Source: Streptomyces alfalfae (lineage in GTDB: Bacteria; Actinomycetota; Actinomycetes; Streptomycetales; Streptomycetaceae). Taken from it: 64,000 nucleotides of DNA. Position 1 is the stretch's first letter, and each line of letters opens with the position of its first letter. The notes under the pieces are model-generated. The model searched no databases. It was not told the DNA's origin and was given only the letters and a program-made list of their open reading frames with translations. A program made the translations under genes and the position numbers. The stretch covers positions 62,001 to 126,000 of the forward strand of contig NZ_QEXM01000040.1 in the NCBI RefSeq assembly GCF_004127445.1, in the 5' to 3' direction. Below are positions 17,958-27,121 of the stretch, piece after piece.

Positions 17958-19361
17958 ATGAGCGAGACCCCGGACAGCGCCGTCCGTACGTACATCGAGA
18001 ACCACCGCGCCGCCTTCCTCGACGAGCTCGCCGAGTGGCTGCGCATCCCGTCCGTGTCGGCCCAGCCCGAGCACGCCGGTGACGTGTGCCGCAGCGCCGA
18101 GTGGCTCGCAGGCCGGCTCAAGGAGACCGGTTTCCCGGTCACGGAGGTATGGGAGACGGCCGGGGCGCCCGCCGTCTTCGCCGAGTGGCCGTCGGAGGAC
18201 CCCGGGGCCCCCACCGTCCTCGTCTACGGCCACCACGACGTCCAGCCCGCGGCCCGCGAGGACGGCTGGCACACCGACCCCTTCGAGCCCGTCGTCCAGG
18301 GAAACCGCCTCTACGCCCGGGGCGCGGCCGACGACAAGGGCCAGGTCTTCTTCCACACCCTCGGCGTCCGCGCCCACCTCGCGGCCACCGGGCGCTCCGC
18401 CCCCGCCGTGCACCTGAAGCTCCTCGTCGAGGGCGAGGAGGAATCGGGGTCCCCGCACTTCCGTGAGCTCATCGAGACCCACAAGGACCGCATCGCCGCC
18501 GACGTGGTGATCGTCTCCGACACCGGCATGTGGTCGGAGGACACCCCGACCGTCTGCACCGGCATGCGCGGCCTCGCCGAGTGCGAGATCCGGCTGCACG
18601 GCCCCGACCAGGACATCCACTCCGGTTCCTTCGGCGGCGCCGTGCCGAACCCCGCCACCGAGGCCGCCCGCCTGGTCGCGGCCCTGCACGACGAGCACGG
18701 GCGCGTGGCGATCCCCGGTTTCCACGAGGGCGTCGTCGAGCTGACCGACCGCGAGCGCGAGCTCTTCGCCGAGCTGCCCTTCGACGAGAAGCGCTGGCTG
18801 CGCACGGCCAAGTCCCACGGCACGCGCGGCGAGGCCGGTTACACCACCCTGGAGCGCATCTGGGCCCGCCCGACCGCCGAGGTCAACGGCATCGGCGGCG
18901 GGTACCAAGGAGCAGGCAGCAAGACGATCATCCCGTCGTCCGCCGTGGTGAAGCTCTCCTTCCGCCTGGTCGCCGGACAGCGTCTGGACCGCGTCGAGGA
19001 GGCCGTGCGCGCGTGGGCGGCGGCCACCGTCCCCGCCGGCATCCGGCACACCGTCACCTTCAGCGCGGGCACGCGCCCGTGCCTGACGCCGCTGGACGAC
19101 CCGGCCCTGCAGTCGGTGGTCCGCGCCATGGGCCGCGCCTTCGAGCAGCCGATCCGCTTCACGCGGGAGGGCGGCTCGGGGCCCGCGGCGGACCTCCAGG
19201 ACGTTCTCGCCGCACCCGTGCTGTTCCTGGGCATCTCGGTGCCCTCCGACGGCTGGCACGCGCCGAACGAGAAGGTCGAGATCGACCTCCTCCTCAAGGG
19301 TGTGGAGACGACCGCCTACCTGTGGGGCGACCTCGCCCGGAACTGGCGCGATGCACACTGA
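17958..19361 (+). CDS. M20-family dipeptidase
   Basis: A 467-residue cytosolic metallopeptidase of the CNDP/PepV-like branch. Metal ligands and catalytic residues lie in VYGHHDVQPA, ARGAADDKGQ and LVEGEEESGSPHF, and a dimerisation lid contains GGYQGAGSKTIIPS. It most likely hydrolyses dipeptides or small amides; the substrate cannot be read from sequence. The ATG at 17958 has TAGGCT ending 7 bases upstream and no clear ribosome-binding site, so the message may be leaderless. It starts 10 bases after the adnB stop and precedes nudC. Confidence 0.88.
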   Translation: MSETPDSAVRTYIENHRAAFLDELAEWLRIPSVSAQPEHAGDVCRSAEWLAGRLKETGFPVTEVWETAGAPAVFAEWPSEDPGAPTVLVYGHHDVQPAAREDGWHTDPFEPVVQGNRLYARGAADDKGQVFFHTLGVRAHLAATGRSAPAVHLKLLVEGEEESGSPHFRELIETHKDRIAADVVIVSDTGMWSEDTPTVCTGMRGLAECEIRLHGPDQDIHSGSFGGAVPNPATEAARLVAALHDEHGRVAIPGFHEGVVELTDRERELFAELPFDEKRWLRTAKSHGTRGEAGYTTLERIWARPTAEVNGIGGGYQGAGSKTIIPSSAVVKLSFRLVAGQRLDRVEEAVRAWAAATVPAGIRHTVTFSAGTRPCLTPLDDPALQSVVRAMGRAFEQPIRFTREGGSGPAADLQDVLAAPVLFLGISVPSDGWHAPNEKVEIDLLLKGVETTAYLWGDLARNWRDAH

Positions 19362-19434
19362 CCCACGGACCGCCGGGCACACCGCCGCCCGCCCTGCCGA
19401 GCCACCCATTCCTTCGGGGGAGTTGGAAGCACCT

Positions 19435-20382
19435 GTGACCACCTGGACCGACCACACCGCCGACCGTCCGATCTCGCTGACCGCGCCGAGTGGCATCGAC
19501 CGGGCGGCCCACCACCGCATGGACGAGGCGTGGCTCGCGGCAGCCTGGAGCCACCCGACGACCCGGGTCTTCGTGGTCTGCGGCGGTCAGGTGCTCATCG
19601 ACGAGACGCCCGAGGGCCGCACCGAACTGGTGATGACCCCGTCCTTCGAGGCGCCGCTCACCGAGGAGCACCGCTACTTCCTGGGCACCGACGACGACGG
19701 CGTCAGCTACTTCGCGCTCCAGAAGGACGCCCTGCCGGGCCGCATGGACCAGTCGGCGCGCCCCGCCGGGCTGCGGGAGGCGGGGCTGCTGCTCTCCCCG
19801 CGCGACGCGGGCCTGATGGTGCACGCCGTGGCCCTGGAGAACTGGCAGCGCCTGCACCGCTTCTGCTCGCGCTGCGGCGAGCGCACCGTCATCGCGGCGG
19901 CGGGCCACATCCGCCGCTGCCAGGCCTGCGGCGCCGAGCACTACCCGCGCACGGACCCGGCCGTGATCATGGCGGTCAGGGACAGCGAGGACCGCATCCT
20001 GCTCGGCCGCCAGGTGCACTGGCCCGAGGGCCGCTTCTCGACCCTGGCCGGTTTCGTCGAGCCGGGCGAGTCCATCGAGCAGTCGGTGCGGCGCGAGGTG
20101 TTCGAGGAGGCGGGCGTGATGGTGGGCGACGTGGAGTACGTCGCGAGCCAGCCCTGGCCCTTCCCCTCCAGCCTGATGCTCGGCTTCATGGCCGAGGCGA
20201 TCTCCTCGGAGATCGACGTGGACGGCGAGGAGATCCACGAGGCGCGCTGGTTCTCCCGGGAAGACCTGCGGGCCGCATTCGAGTCCGGGGAGGTCCTGCC
20301 TCCCTACGGCATCTCGATTGCGGCCCGTCTGATCGAGCTCTGGTACGGCAAGCCCCTGCCGAAGCCGGGGTCGGTGGGCTGA
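19435..20382 (+). CDS. nudC: NudC: NAD(+) diphosphatase / RNA deNADding enzyme
   Basis: A 315-residue Nudix enzyme. A zinc ribbon is formed by CSRCG and CQACG. The Nudix box GFVEPGESIEQSVRREVFEE is intact and is followed by the NudC-specific SQPWPFPSS. The enzyme cleaves NADH and NAD and removes NAD caps from RNA 5' ends. The GTG at 19435 follows GGAAG by 6 bases; an earlier ATG at 19350 would overlap the dipeptidase and add a low-complexity leader. In mycobacteria nudC is followed closely by mrx1 and uvrD2; here a 9.7-kb island separates them. Confidence 0.92.
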   Translation: MTTWTDHTADRPISLTAPSGIDRAAHHRMDEAWLAAAWSHPTTRVFVVCGGQVLIDETPEGRTELVMTPSFEAPLTEEHRYFLGTDDDGVSYFALQKDALPGRMDQSARPAGLREAGLLLSPRDAGLMVHAVALENWQRLHRFCSRCGERTVIAAAGHIRRCQACGAEHYPRTDPAVIMAVRDSEDRILLGRQVHWPEGRFSTLAGFVEPGESIEQSVRREVFEEAGVMVGDVEYVASQPWPFPSSLMLGFMAEAISSEIDVDGEEIHEARWFSREDLRAAFESGEVLPPYGISIAARLIELWYGKPLPKPGSVG

Positions 20383-20576
20383 GGTCCCGTCCGCGCCTCC
20401 GATCCGTGACCGGTGTGTCCCTTGTTGCGGATCAGTAAAGACTGCCGGGCGTATCGGCGCGGGGTGTGTCAAAACCCCCTTTTCGCCCTTGCTATTTGAT
20501 GGCCCCTGCATCAAAGTTCCTCACGTTCTGTACACAACTGGCCACGGTTGTGCGGGTATTCGGGGGGAACAGGGTC
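20383..20576 (+). promoter_or_regulatory. upstream region of the RHS gene
   Basis: This 194-base gap is less G/C-rich than its surroundings. A weak hairpin GGGGT/ACCCC at about 20461-20478 is followed by TTTT and may terminate nudC transcription. An in-frame ATG at 20499 could extend the RHS protein by 26 residues, but this would bury the signal peptide. No promoter was identified with confidence. Confidence 0.4.
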
Positions 20577-23500
20577 GTGCTGGCGATAGCGTCTGCGCGC
20601 TTGCGTGCGCTGATGGTCGTGCTCGTGCTGTCTGTGGTGGCGGGCGGCGGATGGCTGGGGAAGGTGTCGGCCGACGACGGCGGGCCCGCCGTCCGACCGG
20701 TCGGCAGCACGGGACGCATGCCCGCGCCTGCCGCGGTGCAGAAGCCCATGACGCCCGCGGAGCGGCGCGCGCAGACCACGGTCCGTGGCGAGGGCGCGAA
20801 GTCGCACGGGTTGCCGACGACGAAGAGCCGCCCCGCGACCGCCCGCCAGATGGCGCTGTTCGAGCGCAATCAGCGAGCGGCGAAGCCGGGGGCACACGGT
20901 CAGCGGGCGTCGCGGTCGGCCGCCCGGGCGAAGGCCGACGCGGCCGCGCCTTCGTACTCCAGCGGATCGCTCTACCAGTACACCGTGGACCCGTTCGGGA
21001 ACACCGCAGCCCAGCAGGGCGGCTGGCTGATGGCTCTGGGCAACCACATCGGCGCCGCGGTGCCGGGCGAACCGCTCCAGGTGTCGGCGGCGATCTGGCA
21101 GACCGGGGGCGCGGACGACGAGGTGCACCCCGTCAAGGTGCGCTGGAAGGTCGAGGACTACTGCGCGGGCACACCGGACAAGGTCCTGGACTTCGGGCAG
21201 ACCGTGCAGGCGCCGACGCTCAACACGGGCCGGACGTTCCCCGTGGTGAACGCGTCCATCACGCTGCCGACCACGGTGTGCGACACCTCCAGCCCGTCGT
21301 ACTTCGTCTACGTCTGCACGACCGTGGCCGACGACCCCACGGACAACGAGTCGTGCGGCTCGTACAACCTCTTCTACATGGTCCCGGCCCTGCCGGAAGG
21401 CGCTGCCTGCGCCGCGCTGTGCGGCGACGCCAGCGGCTCGGCGGGGACGACCGTGATGCGTGCGGACCCGGTGAACACCGCGACGGGCGCGTTCACCGAG
21501 TCCTTCACCGACGCCCGCGTGCCGGCGCCGGGCGTGCCGTTGACCGTGGGCCGCGTCTACTCCTCGGACAACGCCGACACCGGAGCGCTCGGCAAGGGCT
21601 GGCAGCTCCCCTGGGAGACCCGGCTCTCCGTGCGGTCCGACGGTGATGTGGTCCTCATCGGTGAAGGAGGCGCCCGCCACACCTACACCAAGAAGAGCGG
21701 CGGAGCGTACGCGACCCCCGGGCAGGCCCGTTCCACGCTGTCCGCCGACGGCAGCGGCTACCGGCTGACGACGGCCGACCACCGGGTCTACTCCTTCACC
21801 TCCGAGGGCCGCCTCTCCGCGCTGAAGGACCGGACCGCACGCGGTCTGACGCTGGAGTACACCGGCGCCAGACCAACGAAGATCACGGACGCTGCCGGGC
21901 GTGCGGCCACGCTCTCCTACTCCGGTGACCGTCTCGACCGGCTGACGCTGGCCGACGGACGCCTGATCGACTACGACTACACCGGCGGCCGGCTCACCGC
22001 GGTGAAGGCCCTCGACGGCGCCACCGAGAAGTACGGCTACGACTCGGGCGGCTTCCTGGACGAGGTCACCGGGGCCGACGGCAAGGTCGTCACGCGGAAC
22101 GTGTACGACGACAAGGGGCGGGTGACGTCCCAGACCGACGGGGCCCAGCAGGAGACCCGCTTCGCGTACCGCGGGAACGGCGAGTTCGACCAGGCCGACA
22201 TGACGGCGCCGGACGGCGGCGTCTGGACGGACATCTACTACAAGAACGTCCTGTTCACCCAGCTCGACCCGCTCGGAAACAAGAGCTACTACCGCTACGA
22301 CCAGCACTTCAACCGCACCAGCGCGGTGGACGCCGAGGTCCGCGAGACGCAGTGGGACTTCGACACCACGGGCCGCCTGAAGCGCCGCTCCTCCGGAGCC
22401 TCCGACGAGACGTGGTCGTACGACAAGGCCGGCAACGTCGAGTCGCACACGGACGGGGAGTCGAACAAGACGGTCTTCGGGTACAACGCGAAGAACCAGC
22501 TGACCTCGGTCGACGGACCACTGACCAAACCAGTGACCTACGGCTACGACGCCACGACGGGCCTCGTCGAGACGGCCACGTCCGCACTCGGCAAGACCAC
22601 TCGCTTCGGCCACGACGACGACGGCAACCTGACGTCCGTCACCAGGCCCGAGGGCGGCAGGAGCACCTTCACGTACGACGCGTCCGGACGCCTGAAGACG
22701 GCCGTCGACCCGCGGGGCAACGAGACCGGCGCGGACCCGGCCAAGTACACCACCGCCTACACCTATGACACGGCCGACCGCCTCAAGACCGTCACGGACG
22801 CGCGCGGCAACGTCACGGCGTACGACTACGACCCGGCCGGACGCCTCTTCACCCGCACCGACGCCGCCAAGCGCGTCACGACGTACGCGTACGACGACGC
22901 GGGCCGCCCGACGGAGGTCACCGACCCCGTGGGGAAGAAGCGGATCATCGGCTACGACAAGGCGGGCCGCGTCGCGTCGGTCACCGACCGCACCGGCGGC
23001 ACCACCTCGTACCAGTACGACAAGGCCGGACGCCAGTCGCGGATGGTGACCGCGCGCGGCAACACCGAGGGCGCACAGCAGGCCGACCACACCTGGAAGT
23101 TCGGCTACGACAAGGTCGGCAACCGCACGTCCGTCACCGACCCCCAGGGCAGGACGAGCGCCTTCACCTGGGACGCCGACGACCGCCCGCTGTCGACGAC
23201 CGACCCGCTCGGCCACACCCGCTCGGTGAAGTACGACGACAACGGCTCCGTCACCAACACGGTCGACGGCCTCGGCCACGGCACCACGCTGGCCTACGAC
23301 GACGAGGGCCGCCTGGAGTCCTCGAAGACGTGGTCGAACCACGTGACCCGGTACGAGTACGACGACGACGGCAACCTGACCGCCGAGGTCTCCCCGGCCA
23401 AGGAACGCACCACCTACACCTACGACGGGGACAGCCGCCTCGCCACGTCGGTCGACCCGCGCGGCAACGCCACCGGCGCCGATCCCGCCGAGTACACCTG

Positions 23501-26090
23501 GACGTACGGCTACGACGCGGCGGGCCACGCCACGACGGTCACCGACCCGCTGGGGCACAAGGCGACAGCGGAGCACGACGCGGTCGGCAACGTCACCGCG
23601 GTGGCCGAGCCCGGCAACAAACCGACGGTCTACGCCTACGACGCGCTGAACCGCGTCGACCTCGTCACCCACCCCGACGGCGGCACCACGGACCCGGCCT
23701 ACGGCAAGGCCGGCTTCCTGGAGACCAGCAAGGACGCGAACTCCCACGTCACGAAGTACGGCTACGACGCCGAAGGCCGGATGACGTCGGTCACCAACCC
23801 ACGGGGCGAGACCGTCGGCTACACCTACGACGCCGAGGGCAACCGCACCACCGTCACCAACGCGCGCCGCCAGACCATCACCACGACGGTGGACGCCCGG
23901 CTCCTGCCGACCAAGGTCACCTACTCCGACGGCACGCCGACGCAGTCGTACACCTACGACGACGCGGGCCGTCCCCTCACGGTCAAGGACGCCACCGGCA
24001 CCCGCACGCTCACGTACGACAACGACGACAAGGTCGAGACGATCACGTCGCCGGGCGTCGCCAAGCCCTTCACCTACCGGTGGAACACGGACGACACCCT
24101 CAAGTCCCGCACCTATCCGGACGGCCGGGCGATCTCTTACACCTACGACGACACCGGCCGGGTCAAGACCCAGCGGACCGACGGCAAGGACACCGGCTAC
24201 CAGTACGACGAGGCGGGCAACCTCACCTCGGTGACGCTGCCGACGACGACGGCACGCACGGAGAGCCGTTCCTACGACCGGGTGGGCCGCCTGGCCTCCC
24301 TGACGACCCCGTCGGGCGGCAACTCCTTCGCGTACGACGACGCGGGCCGGATCATCACGGACACCCCCAAGGGCGGCAAGCCCTCGCGGTACGCGTACGA
24401 CAGCGCGGGCCGGATGAAGCGGGCCTGCACCGACACGGGCACCGCGTCCTGCCTGCCCGGCGCCGGCGGAGAGACGTACACGTACGACAAGGTCGGCAAC
24501 CTCACGTCCGCGAAGGCGTCGGGCACCACGACGACGTACGAGCACGACGAGGCCGACCGGCTCAGCTCCGCGAAGAAGGGGGCGACGACCACCGGGTTCG
24601 GCTACGACGCGGACGGCAACCAGACCAAGGACGGCGCCGACACCTACACCTACGATCCGCTGGGCCGGGTCAAGACGGCCAAGGTCGGCTCCGACGCCTA
24701 CGCGTTCCTGTACGACGCGGACGGCAACCGTACGGTCAGCCAGAAGAACAGCAAGCTCGCCCGCACCTCCCGCTGGGACATCAACAACCCGCTGCCGCAG
24801 CTGGCCACCGACACCGACAGCGCCGGTGCGCTGATGGCGGACTACCGCTACGACCCCGACGGCACGGCGCGGTCCATGGACCGCACGAAGGGCACCTTCC
24901 ACTTCACCCAGGACCGCCAGAACTCCATCAGCACGGTCTTCGACTCGGCGGGCAAGGACAACTACCGCTACGCCTACGGCCCCTGGGGCGAGTCCACGGG
25001 CAAGGCGACCGTCAGCGGGGGCCAGACCAGCATCTTCGGGTACACGGGCCAGTACAAGGACCAGTACCTGCCGGACCGGCTCCTGCTGCGCGCCCGCTCC
25101 TACGACACCGAACAGAGCCGCTTCACGACGCAGGACCCCGTCCCGGCGGCCCTGGACAACTCCAGCAAGTCCTCCTACGCGTACGTCAACAACGACCCGT
25201 CGAACCTCGCCGACCCGTCCGGGGCGTGCCCGTGGTGCATCGGCGGTGCCATCGGCGGTGTCATCGGCGGCGGGGTCTACGCCCTGACGCATCAGGACGA
25301 CTTCGACTGGGGGGACTTCGCGGGAGCCACCGCCAAGGGCGCCGTGATCGGCGCGGGCGCCGGGTTCCTCGCTCCCGCGGGGATGGGCCTCGCCACCTCG
25401 CTCGGTCTTTCCGGGGGGCGGGCCCTGGCGGTGGCGGCGGTGACGGACGCCGCCATCGGAGCGGGCTACACGTACGCCGTCAACACGGTTCAGTGCCAGC
25501 CGACCAGCCCGTCCGATCTGCTGATCGGGGCCGCGGGCGGCGGCCTCGCCCCGCTCCTCGGGCCCGCTTTCCGCTACGGCAAGGGGCTTTTCGGGAAGTC
25601 GGGCGCCTCGGCCGACGACCTCTCGCAGCTGTCGCTGCAGCTTCCGTCCAACCGCGGCTGGGCCGGGCAGAAGATAGCGCCGGCCGCGCTGGAGACGCAC
25701 GCCCCGCCGTCGACCTGGACCCCCGAGGGGCGGCTCGCGGAGGCCGAGAGCATGGTCGACGACTTCGCCCTGAAGAACTACACGCGCAAGACGGGAAACC
25801 GCACCTACGTGGGCGCTGTCAACACCGAGACCGGGGAGATCGCCCTCGCGTCCTCCGGCGGCAGGTACCCGGGGGCGAGCTACTGCGCCGAGGGCAACGT
25901 GTGCTTCGCTCTCGGCGGCGATGCCTCAAAGGTCAAGTTCACGAACGCCAAGCACGTCGTCAAGGACGGCGCCTCCAAGGTGACGAGGAACAAGAAAGTC
26001 TGCGTGAACTGCCAGCACGACTACGATCCACCTCAGTTCATCGACGGTGTGCAGCACGTCAAGGGTGGCCGTTGGGACAGGCTGAGGTGA
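20577..26090 (+). CDS. secreted RHS/YD-repeat polymorphic toxin with deaminase-like C-terminus
   Basis: About 1837 residues from the GTG at 20577, which gives a Sec signal peptide (LRALMVVLVLSVVAGGGWL, cleavage near VSA). A DUF6531-like segment (about 300-355, starting VNTATGAFTESF) precedes roughly 1000 residues of YD repeats. The RHS core-associated region is about 1422-1549 (GYTGQYKDQYLPDRLLLRAR), ending at the junction LADPSG. A glycine-rich hydrophobic stretch (about 1555-1660) comes before the variable toxin domain (about 1676-1837). That domain carries C1770-A-E and C1809-x-x-C1812, the zinc and proton-relay pattern of the nucleic-acid deaminase fold. The target is unknown. The probable immunity gene begins 6 bases after the stop. 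Confidence 0.85.
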   Translation: MLAIASARLRALMVVLVLSVVAGGGWLGKVSADDGGPAVRPVGSTGRMPAPAAVQKPMTPAERRAQTTVRGEGAKSHGLPTTKSRPATARQMALFERNQRAAKPGAHGQRASRSAARAKADAAAPSYSSGSLYQYTVDPFGNTAAQQGGWLMALGNHIGAAVPGEPLQVSAAIWQTGGADDEVHPVKVRWKVEDYCAGTPDKVLDFGQTVQAPTLNTGRTFPVVNASITLPTTVCDTSSPSYFVYVCTTVADDPTDNESCGSYNLFYMVPALPEGAACAALCGDASGSAGTTVMRADPVNTATGAFTESFTDARVPAPGVPLTVGRVYSSDNADTGALGKGWQLPWETRLSVRSDGDVVLIGEGGARHTYTKKSGGAYATPGQARSTLSADGSGYRLTTADHRVYSFTSEGRLSALKDRTARGLTLEYTGARPTKITDAAGRAATLSYSGDRLDRLTLADGRLIDYDYTGGRLTAVKALDGATEKYGYDSGGFLDEVTGADGKVVTRNVYDDKGRVTSQTDGAQQETRFAYRGNGEFDQADMTAPDGGVWTDIYYKNVLFTQLDPLGNKSYYRYDQHFNRTSAVDAEVRETQWDFDTTGRLKRRSSGASDETWSYDKAGNVESHTDGESNKTVFGYNAKNQLTSVDGPLTKPVTYGYDATTGLVETATSALGKTTRFGHDDDGNLTSVTRPEGGRSTFTYDASGRLKTAVDPRGNETGADPAKYTTAYTYDTADRLKTVTDARGNVTAYDYDPAGRLFTRTDAAKRVTTYAYDDAGRPTEVTDPVGKKRIIGYDKAGRVASVTDRTGGTTSYQYDKAGRQSRMVTARGNTEGAQQADHTWKFGYDKVGNRTSVTDPQGRTSAFTWDADDRPLSTTDPLGHTRSVKYDDNGSVTNTVDGLGHGTTLAYDDEGRLESSKTWSNHVTRYEYDDDGNLTAEVSPAKERTTYTYDGDSRLATSVDPRGNATGADPAEYTWTYGYDAAGHATTVTDPLGHKATAEHDAVGNVTAVAEPGNKPTVYAYDALNRVDLVTHPDGGTTDPAYGKAGFLETSKDANSHVTKYGYDAEGRMTSVTNPRGETVGYTYDAEGNRTTVTNARRQTITTTVDARLLPTKVTYSDGTPTQSYTYDDAGRPLTVKDATGTRTLTYDNDDKVETITSPGVAKPFTYRWNTDDTLKSRTYPDGRAISYTYDDTGRVKTQRTDGKDTGYQYDEAGNLTSVTLPTTTARTESRSYDRVGRLASLTTPSGGNSFAYDDAGRIITDTPKGGKPSRYAYDSAGRMKRACTDTGTASCLPGAGGETYTYDKVGNLTSAKASGTTTTYEHDEADRLSSAKKGATTTGFGYDADGNQTKDGADTYTYDPLGRVKTAKVGSDAYAFLYDADGNRTVSQKNSKLARTSRWDINNPLPQLATDTDSAGALMADYRYDPDGTARSMDRTKGTFHFTQDRQNSISTVFDSAGKDNYRYAYGPWGESTGKATVSGGQTSIFGYTGQYKDQYLPDRLLLRARSYDTEQSRFTTQDPVPAALDNSSKSSYAYVNNDPSNLADPSGACPWCIGGAIGGVIGGGVYALTHQDDFDWGDFAGATAKGAVIGAGAGFLAPAGMGLATSLGLSGGRALAVAAVTDAAIGAGYTYAVNTVQCQPTSPSDLLIGAAGGGLAPLLGPAFRYGKGLFGKSGASADDLSQLSLQLPSNRGWAGQKIAPAALETHAPPSTWTPEGRLAEAESMVDDFALKNYTRKTGNRTYVGAVNTETGEIALASSGGRYPGASYCAEGNVCFALGGDASKVKFTNAKHVVKDGASKVTRNKKVCVNCQHDYDPPQFIDGVQHVKGGRWDRLR

Positions 26091-26095
26091 GGGCA

Positions 26096-26590
26096 GTGAA
26101 TTCTTTCGATCTTTTGCAAGTGGAAATCTCCCGGCACGACTGGGCCGGAATGACGTGCGGATGCCGCAGATCGGCCGAGCACATCCCGCGGGACTTCCTG
26201 CGCTCCCTGGACGGCCCGCCTCCGGAAGACCTGGGGGAGGGCTGGGCGGACAACCACGCCGTGGTGCAGTCGAACCTCATGCGGCCCGCCGTGGCCACGG
26301 CATGCATGGTCATGGCGGCGCTCGCCGCGGGCGTCCCGGACGAGCACCGGCATCAGCTGATGTGGGTCCTGCACGCTCTGGTCCACGGCGAGCAGGACGA
26401 CATCGCAGAGGCGTGTCTCGACGTGGTCCGCGGCGGTACCTGGATCCTCTACGAGGAGATCTGCTCCGGCCGCTCCATCGAGGCGGCGTCCTACGCCTAC
26501 GAAATGCTGGAACTCTTCCCGGAAGAGGACGCCAGGCTGAAGAGCGTTCAGCGGGTGGCGCGCGAGAACCTCTCGTACGACCTTCGCTGA
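26096..26590 (+). CDS. probable immunity protein of the RHS toxin
   Basis: A 164-residue, mostly helical, acidic protein with no signal peptide or membrane span; I recognise no family. It contains CGCRRSAEHIPRDFL near the N-terminus and repeated amphipathic segments such as HQLMWVLHALVHGEQDD. The GTG at 26096 has GAGG ending 8 bases upstream; a GTG at 26087 that overlaps the RHS stop codon is possible. Its position directly behind an RHS toxin tip, its small size and cytosolic nature fit an immunity protein. Codon choice at its beginning (GAATTCTTTCGATC) is less GC-biased than in the core genes. Confidence 0.6.
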   Translation: MNSFDLLQVEISRHDWAGMTCGCRRSAEHIPRDFLRSLDGPPPEDLGEGWADNHAVVQSNLMRPAVATACMVMAALAAGVPDEHRHQLMWVLHALVHGEQDDIAEACLDVVRGGTWILYEEICSGRSIEAASYAYEMLELFPEEDARLKSVQRVARENLSYDLR

Positions 26591-26650
26591 CGAGGTCCAC
26601 GCCATCGAGGGCGTGGATCGACTGCCACACATGATGGGGAACGAAGAACA

Positions 26651-27037
26651 ATGTCGATACGCAGCAGGTCCGTCTCACGGATCGCCGTGGTGGCCCTCGG
26701 TATGACGCTGGCGGCGGGGTCGACGCTGGCCGTCGCGCAGGACATCTCCGTGGAGTCCTCGAACGGCGGTTACGCGGCCGCGTGGAGCTACGGCACCAAC
26801 AGCAAGATCGGTCTCGCCGACCGCAAGGCCGACGGCCGGCCCGTGAAGGCGGAGTACAACCGCCGAGCCCACGGCACCAAGAAGTTCACCCTCTGGAACA
26901 AGGAGGGGAGCGGCAAGCGGACCTACAGCGGCGTCGGCAGCAAGATCTGGGACGCCCGCGCATGCGTCGTCATCAACAACTGGCCCGACGACTGCGGCCG
27001 CTGGTGGAGCGACGACCACATCGTCACCGGCGACTGA
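26651..27037 (+). CDS. small secreted protein, unknown family
   Basis: A 128-residue protein with a clear Sec signal peptide (SRIAVVALGMTLAAGSTLAVA, cut near A29). The mature part of about 99 residues is basic to neutral and rich in Gly, Lys and Trp, with repeated short beta segments (KKFTLWNKEG, KRTYSGVGSKIW). It has a single cysteine pair within ACVVINNWPDDC, probably a disulfide. It is followed by an ABC ATPase and a large FtsX-like permease, the gene order of lactococcin-972-type bacteriocin loci, but the sequence lacks the usual bacteriocin motifs I would expect. A hairpin separates it from the ABC genes. Confidence 0.65.
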   Translation: MSIRSRSVSRIAVVALGMTLAAGSTLAVAQDISVESSNGGYAAAWSYGTNSKIGLADRKADGRPVKAEYNRRAHGTKKFTLWNKEGSGKRTYSGVGSKIWDARACVVINNWPDDCGRWWSDDHIVTGD

Positions 27038-27062
27038 CCTCGCCGGTCGGCCCGCTGTGACC

Positions 27063-27090
27063 TGCCCGGGGCGCACTCCAGCCCCGGGCA
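27063..27090 (+). terminator. hairpin between small secreted gene and ABC genes
   Basis: Ten-base arms at 27063-27072 and 27081-27090 are perfectly complementary around an 8-base loop. There is no T tract. It may end or attenuate transcription of the secreted-protein gene, so the ABC genes may have lower or separate expression. Confidence 0.6.
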
Positions 27091-27121
27091 GCTCTGTACC
27101 CGTGAAGGCAGAAAAGAACCC

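Noticed and set aside
20511..25700. Very long open frame on the minus strand across the RHS gene
   Set aside because: It is a shadow of GC-biased codons in the YD repeats. Its product is low-complexity (Val/Gly/Arg-rich), and the plus-strand frame has clear RHS motifs.
26651..27037. Calling the small secreted protein a lactococcin-972 bacteriocin
   Set aside because: Gene order fits, but I could not see the expected bacteriocin sequence pattern, so it is left as unknown family.
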